Shown here one piece after another: positions 57,076 to 64,000 of a DNA stretch of 64,000 nt (positions within the stretch are counted from its first letter, which is position 1; every line of letters begins with the position of its first letter). The DNA comes from Pseudomonas sp. MM223 (GTDB lineage: Bacteria; Pseudomonadota; Gammaproteobacteria; Pseudomonadales; Pseudomonadaceae): NCBI GenBank assembly GCA_947090765.1, contig OX352322.1, forward strand, positions 4,819,501-4,883,500, written 5' to 3'. A model generated the notes under the pieces. It was given only the letters and a program-made list of their open reading frames with translations. It was not told where the DNA came from and did not search any database. The position numbers and the translations under genes are program-made.

Positions 57076-58875
57076 ATGAGCACTGACCCCATTACGATCA
57101 CCACCAAGACCAAGAAGACTAAAAAGACCAAAACAGTTACCCGCGCTTCCACGGCCACGACTACGGCTGCCGGTAATTCTCCAGCCAACGCCGCATTGGT
57201 CCCTGGCGCGCCGAAAATTCTTGAAGCAAACTATCAAGACGAGCCAACAGGCTTGGGATATTTAGACCTAAAGCTGAACCCCCAAAAAAATCTAACTTTC
57301 TACACAGCGTACTATGAGTTCAACACAGTCGACGTAATCACCGTTTTCTGGAATGGCAAATTCATCGATGAGTTCATAGCCGGCAAAAACGGACATGATG
57401 CCATCCCGCGACTAATTACAGCAGAAACATTCACTATTGACTATGACCCTGGCTACTACAAGCTTCAATACTCGATCGTACCCACACCAAACCCATCGAA
57501 GAAAAAATCGACAAAAAAACAAGCCCCCATCTACTCACTTGAGGCCGATATATTTGTCAAAACCTCAATCCCCGGCGACCCTGACGACCCCACGCTAGAC
57601 CCTAACAACCCAAATAACAGAAACCCAAAACTTAAAGACCCCATATTTACACCAAACCCAGTCCTAGAAAGCACCGACGACCTTATATGCACCATTCCGA
57701 AATGGCCAAACCAAAGCGCCTATGATACGGTAACTATCAAAGTTGGCCCGTACAGCCAATCTGTAAACGTTAACGATGCAACCAAGGATGTAACCATCAC
57801 CATTACCGACGTCCGATCAAAGGTCCCTGCCGGCAGGGTTGATGTTACTTATTCCATTATAGACTGGGCCCGCAACTACTCGTTTAATTCACCGATCACC
57901 ACGCTGGACATGGATTATGGTGCTGGAGCCCCACCTCGCCCAGACTTCATCATCGATGGGGAGCCCGCCGACACTGTCAACTTGTCGCTCATCGCGATCG
58001 ATACACCAATCACCGTAGCGGTGAACTATTTCGACGGCCTGGAACGTGGCCAGCAAGTAGTCATGGAGGTGTACGGCTGGAAAGCCAATGGTGAAAAAGT
58101 TGAGTTCAGATCCCCAGCCAAAACAGTAGGCGACCCCCACGCCGGACTAGAATTTGAGATCCCCTATAACACGGTGAACGAGCTGCAGAACAGGGAAATC
58201 CGTGCCGCTTACATCATCGGAAAACAACTCTCCAGAATAAAAGTCGCCGAGGTAAAGCATGGTCCTTACAAAGCGCCCCACCTGACCGAATACGAAGGCG
58301 ACGAACTGGACTTCATAGATTACCTCGAAAGAAATGGCAACCGGTCGCTAGAAATTATTATCCCCCCTAATCCAAACACAAGATATTGGCACGATGTAGA
58401 ATTCATAGCCACCGGATCAAACTACGAAGAGTACAGGTTCAAGCCGTTCCTGATTAACCATGGAACCTTCACCATACCGTACCTGCTTGCCGCAAGTACC
58501 GATAAGGAATTCGACTTCAAGATAAGATACGAGCTTGGCTCGATTCGCTCTGAAGTGCGCACCTATAAAGTATTAGCCACACGCCCTGACCACCCCGTAC
58601 TTAGCGAGGCTGAAGTGGAATTCGAAGACGGGAAATGTCATGTACGCTGCAACGTATTGAACGAAGCTACTTTCTCAGGCTTCAATGCTCACTTCTCTAT
58701 CGGCAATACACATTGGTGGACACCTGCTCTGCCTCATTTATCCGAAAAACTAGACGCACTGATCCCCGATAACTGGATAGAACAATTCAAAGGCAACACC
58801 GTAATTATAACCATTGCAGCTTTACGTGGCACACGTACCGTGAGCTACGCCCCACCGAGAACTGTAACACTTTAA
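57076..58875 (+). CDS. large Ig-like repeat protein A, unknown function
   Basis: A 599-aa protein with a basic Lys/Thr-rich N-terminus (TTKTKKTKKTKTVTRAS) and no Sec signal. The rest is mainly beta-strands in repeats of about 100 residues, like bacterial Ig-like modules (VDVTYSIIDWARNYSF, FKIRYELGSI). A DPDDPTLDPNNPNNRNPKLKD stretch recurs in altered form in the protein at 61678, so the two are paralogues. Base composition is AT-richer than the core genes. The promoter motif is upstream. Function unknown; surface or phage-tail-like adhesion is conceivable. Confidence 0.7.
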   Translation: MSTDPITITTKTKKTKKTKTVTRASTATTTAAGNSPANAALVPGAPKILEANYQDEPTGLGYLDLKLNPQKNLTFYTAYYEFNTVDVITVFWNGKFIDEFIAGKNGHDAIPRLITAETFTIDYDPGYYKLQYSIVPTPNPSKKKSTKKQAPIYSLEADIFVKTSIPGDPDDPTLDPNNPNNRNPKLKDPIFTPNPVLESTDDLICTIPKWPNQSAYDTVTIKVGPYSQSVNVNDATKDVTITITDVRSKVPAGRVDVTYSIIDWARNYSFNSPITTLDMDYGAGAPPRPDFIIDGEPADTVNLSLIAIDTPITVAVNYFDGLERGQQVVMEVYGWKANGEKVEFRSPAKTVGDPHAGLEFEIPYNTVNELQNREIRAAYIIGKQLSRIKVAEVKHGPYKAPHLTEYEGDELDFIDYLERNGNRSLEIIIPPNPNTRYWHDVEFIATGSNYEEYRFKPFLINHGTFTIPYLLAASTDKEFDFKIRYELGSIRSEVRTYKVLATRPDHPVLSEAEVEFEDGKCHVRCNVLNEATFSGFNAHFSIGNTHWWTPALPHLSEKLDALIPDNWIEQFKGNTVIITIAALRGTRTVSYAPPRTVTL

Positions 58876-58886
58876 CCTCACCTCCT

Positions 58887-58920
58887 ACTGGGTAACCACG
58901 CAATTGTGGTGATACCCAAA
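58887..58920 (+). terminator. hairpin after gene 57076
   Basis: TGGGTAACCAC and GTGGTGATACCCA pair over most of their length around CGCAATT. There is no T-run. The remaining 347-bp gap to the autotransporter holds motif copy 2 and no gene. Confidence 0.45.
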
Positions 58921-59049
58921 CCTGACCCTGCAAGGATTTGCCTTCGCTCCTGCGGCCTGATAATCAACCTTCTGCTTGGTTGTTGGGCCGCAGCTTATGA
59001 ATAATTGCACCCCTTAAAACAAATGCAGTTCTCGCCAACCGCCTGCAAC

Positions 59050-59071
59050 CTATCATTTTTGCCAGGTTACA
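59050..59071 (+). promoter_or_regulatory. 22-bp surface-locus motif, copy 2
   Basis: CTATCATTTTTGCCAGGTTA followed by CA, 154 bp before the autotransporter start. Confidence 0.55.
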
Positions 59072-59225
59072 TCCCGGCCCCCTTGGACCATTGTACGCAC
59101 GAGGCAGGGAGCGAAGCCAATGCTCACACTATTCAAATCAGATTTTTCCTACATAAATTCCGGAAAATTACTCGTATTGTTTTGCGCTCAAATTTCTTCC
59201 TCAATACCCATATCCGGAGTTCATG

Positions 59226-61451
59226 ATGAAAAGAACCTCCCGCTTATCGGCGCGCGCACACTCCAAGTACGCCAGCTTGCTACTGCTCAGTTGCGCCTCT
59301 TTCGCCGCCCCTGCGGCTATCGTAGCCCCCGGCAACAGCCACACCGTGGAAGAAGGCGACCCGGCCGAGTTCTGGGAGGCCAGGTTTCGTGCAGAGTTGA
59401 TCATGAACGCAAACAGCGAGGCCACTTCACAGGGTAGCAGCGCAAACGCGGCCATCGTTCTGACGGGTAAAAGCCGCCTGATAGCCAAGGGCGCGACCAT
59501 CACTGCCGAAGGTACAGGCATTGTCATTAACGACAGCAGCGCTGAACTGACAGATGGGACCGTTGTGACGGCAACCGATAACAACCCCGGCAACATGAGG
59601 TCTGGCAGTGCGCTGGCCATGTTTGAAGGTAGCGCTACCGTGCGTGATTCAACGCTCAACGGTGAGCGACACGCCATCGCTGTCTTGAGCGACACGCGGG
59701 GCTTGGGCCGCCCCAGTGTGGAATCTGTTCTGGACATTTCCGGCAGCCGGCTGATCTCCACCACTGGCAGCGCCATCTATGTAGGCAAGCTCAATGCCAG
59801 AGAAGAACAAGCCGCCAAAGCCAACATCACCTTGAGAGATGGCACCGTTGTATCGGCCAGCAATGGTACCTTGCTGGAAGTGCAGGATGATTCGCTCGTC
59901 GATCTGGCCATCGAAAACAGCGATATCACAGGAAATATTATCTCCGCTGATGCTGCGACGACTAATGTGTTACTGAAACGCAATGCCATCCTGCGGGGTG
60001 CGATGAATGGCGTCGACAGCGTGGGCGTCGATACCACCGCCAGCTGGGTCGTGACCGCAGATTCGTCCATCGACCAACTGCGTAACAGCGGTACCGTGGC
60101 GTTCTCTGACGGCGAAGTCGGGCGCACCCTCACCGTGCACGGCGACTATGTGGGCGATAACGGTACGCTGGTTTTCAACTCGGTGCTTGGGGATGACGGT
60201 TCGTTGACCGACAAGCTGATCGTCGAAGGTGATACCAGCGGCAGCACCTCGGTAAAGGTCAACAACTTGGGTGGCAGCGGTGCCAAAACCCTCAACGGTA
60301 TCGAGCTGATCACCGTGGGCGGCAACTCAGATGGTAAGTTCACCCAGGCAGGCCGTATTGTTGCGGGCTCCTACGATTACAAACTGATAAAAGGAACGGA
60401 CGGCAATTGGTACCTGAGCAATGAATTGTGCGCTCCAGACTGCGAAGAACCGGGCCCAGGGCCGGGGCCTGACCCAGAGCCTGATCCAGTGCTGATCATA
60501 CGCCCGGAAGGTGGTGCTTACGCGGCCAACCTGTATGCCATGAACACGCTGTTCGATGCCAGTATTGGCCAACGAGGTGGCGATACCGTAGGTGCTGGCG
60601 CCCAGGCAAATGACGGCCATTCGAGCAACTTGTGGATGAAGAACAGCGGCGGGCATTCGCGCGCCACCGATGCCAGCGGGCAGCTCAACACCCATAGCAG
60701 CCGCTATGCCTTGCTGCTGGGCAGCGACCTCATGGGTGGCACCCTGCAGGATGGCAGTGCCTGGCGCGCCGGCGCGTTTGCCGGTTACGGCTACAGCAGC
60801 GGCAGCAGCACGTCGCAAATCACCAACTACCATGCCGGCCACCAGGTCAAAGGCTACACCACGGGTGTGTACGGCACCTGGTACGCCGATGGCAGCAGTG
60901 ACCAGGGCTTGTATACCGACGCCGTGCTGCAATACAGCTGGTTCGACGCGCAAGTCACCGGCGAGGGCGTGGCCAAGGAAAGCTACACAGCCAAGGGCGT
61001 TTCCACATCGCTTGAAGCCGGTTATGTGTTGCGCAACGAATTTGGCGAAGGCCATGCCTGGTACCTGCAACCCAAGGCCAAAGTGACGTGGTCGGGCGTG
61101 ACGCCAGACGACCACCGCGAAGACAATGGCACGATCGTTTCTGCCCAAGGCAGCGATACCCTCAGCATCAGCGTGGGAGCGCGGGCCTACCTGCAACTGG
61201 ACACCCACAGCAGCGACAGCTTCAAACCCTTTGTGGAAACGAACTGGATACACAATAACCGCCAGGCCGGTGTTTCGCTGGACGGCGTAAGTGTAAGCCA
61301 GGCAGGCACCCGCAATATTGGCGAGTTCAAGGTGGGTGCCGAAGGGCATATCAACCGCAACCTCAGCGTCTCGGCATCGCTGGCCCAGCAAGTGGGCAGC
61401 GACAGCTACACCGACACGGCCGCATCGCTGGCCCTGCGCCTGGCATTCTGA
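59226..61451 (+). CDS. autotransporter (type V secretion), pertactin-like
   Basis: An outer-membrane autotransporter of about 741 aa. The start MKRTSRLSARAHSKYASLLLLSCASFAAPAA is a signal peptide; the ATG at 59226 fits the GGAG site better than 59223. The passenger (to about residue 405) is a beta-helix with repeats such as SRLIAKGATITAEGTGIVI and SRLISTTGSAIYVG. A Pro-rich linker (EPGPGPGPDPEPDPV) leads to a pertactin-type barrel of about 310 residues ending in LALRLAF, with terminal Phe. The passenger is short and no protease triad is visible. Confidence 0.92.
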   Translation: MKRTSRLSARAHSKYASLLLLSCASFAAPAAIVAPGNSHTVEEGDPAEFWEARFRAELIMNANSEATSQGSSANAAIVLTGKSRLIAKGATITAEGTGIVINDSSAELTDGTVVTATDNNPGNMRSGSALAMFEGSATVRDSTLNGERHAIAVLSDTRGLGRPSVESVLDISGSRLISTTGSAIYVGKLNAREEQAAKANITLRDGTVVSASNGTLLEVQDDSLVDLAIENSDITGNIISADAATTNVLLKRNAILRGAMNGVDSVGVDTTASWVVTADSSIDQLRNSGTVAFSDGEVGRTLTVHGDYVGDNGTLVFNSVLGDDGSLTDKLIVEGDTSGSTSVKVNNLGGSGAKTLNGIELITVGGNSDGKFTQAGRIVAGSYDYKLIKGTDGNWYLSNELCAPDCEEPGPGPGPDPEPDPVLIIRPEGGAYAANLYAMNTLFDASIGQRGGDTVGAGAQANDGHSSNLWMKNSGGHSRATDASGQLNTHSSRYALLLGSDLMGGTLQDGSAWRAGAFAGYGYSSGSSTSQITNYHAGHQVKGYTTGVYGTWYADGSSDQGLYTDAVLQYSWFDAQVTGEGVAKESYTAKGVSTSLEAGYVLRNEFGEGHAWYLQPKAKVTWSGVTPDDHREDNGTIVSAQGSDTLSISVGARAYLQLDTHSSDSFKPFVETNWIHNNRQAGVSLDGVSVSQAGTRNIGEFKVGAEGHINRNLSVSASLAQQVGSDSYTDTAASLALRLAF

Positions 61452-61511
61452 ACCTGGCATGCACTGGGCTTTCCAGTGCATCCCACCACTTCCTGACAGC
61501 ACTGCCGGCTC

Positions 61512-61549
61512 ACGCGAACTAGTAATTTTGCCAGGTTACAAGTTCGCGT
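61512..61549. promoter_or_regulatory. motif copy 3 held as the loop of a 9-bp stem
   Basis: CTAGTAATTTTGCCAGGTTA plus CA at 61519-61540 is flanked by perfect arms ACGCGAACT (61512-61520) and AGTTCGCGT (61541-61549). The whole lies 60 bp after the autotransporter stop and 128 bp before the next start, so it could also be the terminator of one gene and operator of the next. Confidence 0.55.
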
Positions 61550-61677
61550 TTTATTACGACCATGAAGCAGCAAACGCTACCACCCGAGATAACAGGTGTA
61601 GAACTTGTCGCACTATGCAATGACAGGGTAAAGCGCTCCACCGTAATTGAAGCCCACGCAGACACAGGAAATTCAAC

Positions 61678-63693
61678 ATGCCTAAACCACCACGCGCTTC
61701 CGACAGGAATCGGTCTCACTCCAGGCCACAGCGAAGCAACAGCGGATGCAACCACAAGCCACTCGTGTACCTATCAGCCCCCTATATAGATGACCAGCCT
61801 GGGGCGGAGATAATCCTTTCCGAAATTAAATTTGACGACGCACACCTGGCACCACTCCCCCGCGGCGTACCCGCCGATAACTTGTTGCTGGCCGAGCTGG
61901 ACGGCAAAGAAATAACCGTGTCGACTACTGTAACAGGTGATTTCTATGATGATGACTTTGTTGAACTTTTAGTAAATGGAGTGTCCACTGGCACCACGGT
62001 CGATGTCGGCAGCGGAGTGGATATAAAATTTGACTTGCCCGCACACTTGCGCAGAACTGGCACAAACGTTATATACTACCTTTTCTACGTCAGGGGCGGT
62101 GTAGGTAACCCAACACAAAGTCCTCTAGCGTTTTTCAACGTCGACTTGACTTCGCCAGGACAGTTTGGCCTGCCCTCACTTGAAGTCAATTTCACCGCTG
62201 ATGATGAACTGACAGAGGACAAACTCGAAGGCATTAAACCTAATCGCTTCTTGGCGACTACCATCCCCGGCTATGAAGGATTGGCCGCTGGAGATGTTAT
62301 CAAAGCGTCGATAAGCGGAAACCTGGCTGACGGTAGCGTTTTTGAAATTCCCGCTATAACACCCAACCCGATCAGAATACTTTTCCCCGAAACAGCCTTT
62401 CAAGGTATTGAAGACGGCGAGCATGAATTCACATATACCGTTAAGGATCGCGCGGGTAATGTATCCCCTGCATCTCCACCGCTAAAACTCTATGTGCGCC
62501 TTAAGGGGGCTATTGGCGACCTTCGCAAGCCTGAGGTTCCGAAAGCCAACGACGGCATCATCAACGCTGCCGAAGCACGCGCCAAGCTACAAGTCATCAT
62601 TCCTGAGCACTTGGGAGAACGCCCGATTTTACCGGATGACCAAATAGTGTTGGTGTGGGGGCAATTCCAGTCTGAACCGATCGATATCCCGCCCGGGCAG
62701 GAAAACCGCCGAATCCCACTGACCATAGCATTCGAAGCACTTTACAAGGAGTGGAAAAGAGAAACAGACGGAGCCGACCGGGCAGTCGATACCGATGTTT
62801 ATTACAAGATCGTTCGCGACCAGCGTCCCGCAGGCACCTCTGAAAAACTGCAAGTCCGTATCAACCTGTTCCACGTGGGCGGCGACCCGAGCCTGGACCC
62901 GGACAACCTGCTGCACCCTAAACTCCTTGCAGCAGCGCTGGAATCGGCTTCTGGAAAGACTAACGAGATTCCGCCAGACGACTTCAATAACGCCAAAGAT
63001 GCCACAGTAAAAACGCCTTCAGTCAATTCGAACGGTGAGAGCATATTCTTAGCCGGAGACACGATAGACTTTTGGTATGGCAGTTACAATTTCAAACATC
63101 CTGTTAAAGCAGGGGAAGGTGTGAACGGAAAACCCATCGAGACAACATTACTGGGTAGCGCAATCAAAGCCGAGGGGACTGGCATCAAGTTCCTTGAGTA
63201 TGCCATTACTCGCGAAGTTGATGGCCCTACCGAAAATACTTCACAGGGTCCGCAGACACCGATATTTGTAGACGGCGATGGCGGCGGAACCGGGCCAGAA
63301 AAACCTCCAACTGGGAGTTACGACCCTCCCGAGTCCGCCACGCCCGAAGGCTATTACACCATACGCTTTATTAATGAACATGATATTTACTTCATCGCAC
63401 CCGCTTACGAAGGCAAGGCGGAAGGCGACATCATGACGCTTCAACTGATTCAGTACTGGGGTGCCCATCATGGTGAGGGGGAAACAAGATCGATTCCAGC
63501 TACGCTCATCACCGACAGAAAAACAGTCGAGAAAGGTGAAGAAGGGGAGGTTTGGAAAGTCTTGCTTCCCAAAGAAAAGTTATTGGCAGGTGAGGCGCTC
63601 AGTCACATGCACTCCATATGGACCGTTACCCGAAACGGTATTACCGAGCAGAGCGATTCACTCCCCCACATCCGGTTTCAAACCCAAGGATGA
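61678..63693 (+). CDS. large Ig-like repeat protein B, paralogue of 57076
   Basis: A 671-aa protein with a basic N-terminus (KPPRASDRNRSHSRPQRSN) and no signal peptide. Beta-rich modules such as EITVSTTVTGDFYDDDFVELLVNG and DGEHEFTYTVKDRAGNVSPAS are Ig-like. The GGDPSLDPDNLLHPKL segment corresponds to the DPDDPTLDPNN segment of the 57076 protein. The C-terminal part ends in SHMHSIWTVTRNGITEQSDSLPHIRF. Function unknown. Confidence 0.7.
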   Translation: MPKPPRASDRNRSHSRPQRSNSGCNHKPLVYLSAPYIDDQPGAEIILSEIKFDDAHLAPLPRGVPADNLLLAELDGKEITVSTTVTGDFYDDDFVELLVNGVSTGTTVDVGSGVDIKFDLPAHLRRTGTNVIYYLFYVRGGVGNPTQSPLAFFNVDLTSPGQFGLPSLEVNFTADDELTEDKLEGIKPNRFLATTIPGYEGLAAGDVIKASISGNLADGSVFEIPAITPNPIRILFPETAFQGIEDGEHEFTYTVKDRAGNVSPASPPLKLYVRLKGAIGDLRKPEVPKANDGIINAAEARAKLQVIIPEHLGERPILPDDQIVLVWGQFQSEPIDIPPGQENRRIPLTIAFEALYKEWKRETDGADRAVDTDVYYKIVRDQRPAGTSEKLQVRINLFHVGGDPSLDPDNLLHPKLLAAALESASGKTNEIPPDDFNNAKDATVKTPSVNSNGESIFLAGDTIDFWYGSYNFKHPVKAGEGVNGKPIETTLLGSAIKAEGTGIKFLEYAITREVDGPTENTSQGPQTPIFVDGDGGGTGPEKPPTGSYDPPESATPEGYYTIRFINEHDIYFIAPAYEGKAEGDIMTLQLIQYWGAHHGEGETRSIPATLITDRKTVEKGEEGEVWKVLLPKEKLLAGEALSHMHSIWTVTRNGITEQSDSLPHIRFQTQG

Positions 63694-63732
63694 AAACTAA
63701 CGCCTGACGTGTACAGCAGGCACCTTGAAGGT

Positions 63733-63769
63733 GTACTTCGATTTGTATCGAAGTACGCCTTTTTTTTCA
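63733..63769 (+). terminator. rho-independent terminator after gene 61678
   Basis: Perfect 10-bp arms GTACTTCGAT and ATCGAAGTAC with a 4-base loop, followed by GCC and a run of eight T, about 40 bp after the stop codon. Confidence 0.9.
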
Positions 63770-63907
63770 TAAACAGCGCCCCTGCCTAAAGGATGACGAC
63801 TGCATCAAGGTCGAAACTCTTGCAGGCTGCATAATGTGAGCGCGGCGGCGTTTGGCCATCACCGCTCGGCAATACACCTTCCCGACGCTACTGCAAGCGC
63901 ATACGAA

Positions 63908-63929
63908 CTAGTATTTTTGCCAGGTTACA
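63908..63929 (+). promoter_or_regulatory. 22-bp surface-locus motif, copy 4
   Basis: CTAGTATTTTTGCCAGGTTA plus CA, sharing CGAACTAGTA with copy 3. It lies 71 bp from the right edge, and no start codon follows within the window, so a further member of the locus probably begins just beyond. The rest of 63694-64000 shows only the terminator. Confidence 0.55.
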
Positions 63930-64000
63930 ACTGCACCATTTTTTTCCATCATCAACCTGCAATCGCGTCGACACGCCTCACCATCAAAAGCAAGCGCGAA

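Overview
The window looks like a chromosome segment of a Pseudomonas of the putida group. It is GC-rich, carries many extragenic palindromic repeats (REP) of the two kinds typical of that group, and keeps a familiar order of genes: smc, xdhABC, guaD, the ureide genes, the glyoxylate genes gcl/hyi/glxR/ttuD/pyk, a urea transporter, an NCS1 transporter and a racemase-family gene. This assignment rests on gene content and order; no database search was run. || Layout. 1-2.9 kb: 5' part of smc and a GntR regulator, both on the minus strand. 3.2-20.7 kb: purine catabolism. XdhAB/XdhC (hypoxanthine/xanthine to urate), guanine deaminase, an aquaporin, a second GntR regulator, an NCS2 purine permease, then 5-hydroxyisourate hydrolase, PuuE allantoinase, OHCU decarboxylase, ureidoglycolate lyase, the membrane cytochrome-c urate oxidase PuuD, a second NCS2 permease, and two tandem Tsx-like outer-membrane channels. 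20.7-24.8 kb: a small membrane protein, an LTA-synthase-type sulfatase, a DUF808 membrane protein and a RutR-like TetR regulator. 25.0-32.3 kb: the glyoxylate branch from GlcG-like protein to pyruvate kinase, which consumes glyoxylate released by ureidoglycolate lyase. 32.5-43.9 kb: urea transporter, potassium channel, alginate-lyase-like protein, sulfate-binding protein, methyltransferase, EamA exporter with a divergent Lrp regulator, NCS1 transporter, Asp/Glu-racemase-family protein, amino-acid oxidase and a histidine phosphatase. || 44.27-53.17 kb: an 8.9-kb integrated element, AT-richer in part and free of REP repeats, inserted inside an FKBP-type prolyl isomerase gene. It carries a large serine integrase at the left end, an HNH-type protein, a small serine resolvase with a nearby res-like site, and a leftward operon of mostly unrecognised small proteins including two with a similar Cys4 zinc-finger pattern. 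The shared core TCCCAG at both ends rebuilds an uninterrupted 112-residue FKBP. 53.4-56.8 kb: chromosomal genes again (EamA exporter, GFA-family protein, PhzF-family protein, 2-hydroxyacid dehydrogenase). 57.0-64 kb: a surface-protein locus, two large Ig-like repeat proteins flanking an autotransporter, with a 22-bp motif before each of the three genes and a fourth copy at the right edge. || How it works together: purine bases enter through NCS2 permeases (and perhaps the Tsx-like channels), are oxidised to urate and allantoin, and cleaved to urea and glyoxylate. Urea can cross by the urea transporter; glyoxylate is condensed to tartronate semialdehyde and taken through glycerate to 2-phosphoglycerate and pyruvate. 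Intergenic palindromes of the form TTGTAYACAA before at least five transcription units, and TTGACC-N4-RGTCAR-like boxes before others, suggest common control by the GntR and/or RutR-like regulators encoded here. Three genes (smc, pyk, histidine phosphatase) each carry one apparent frameshift, which may be sequence error.
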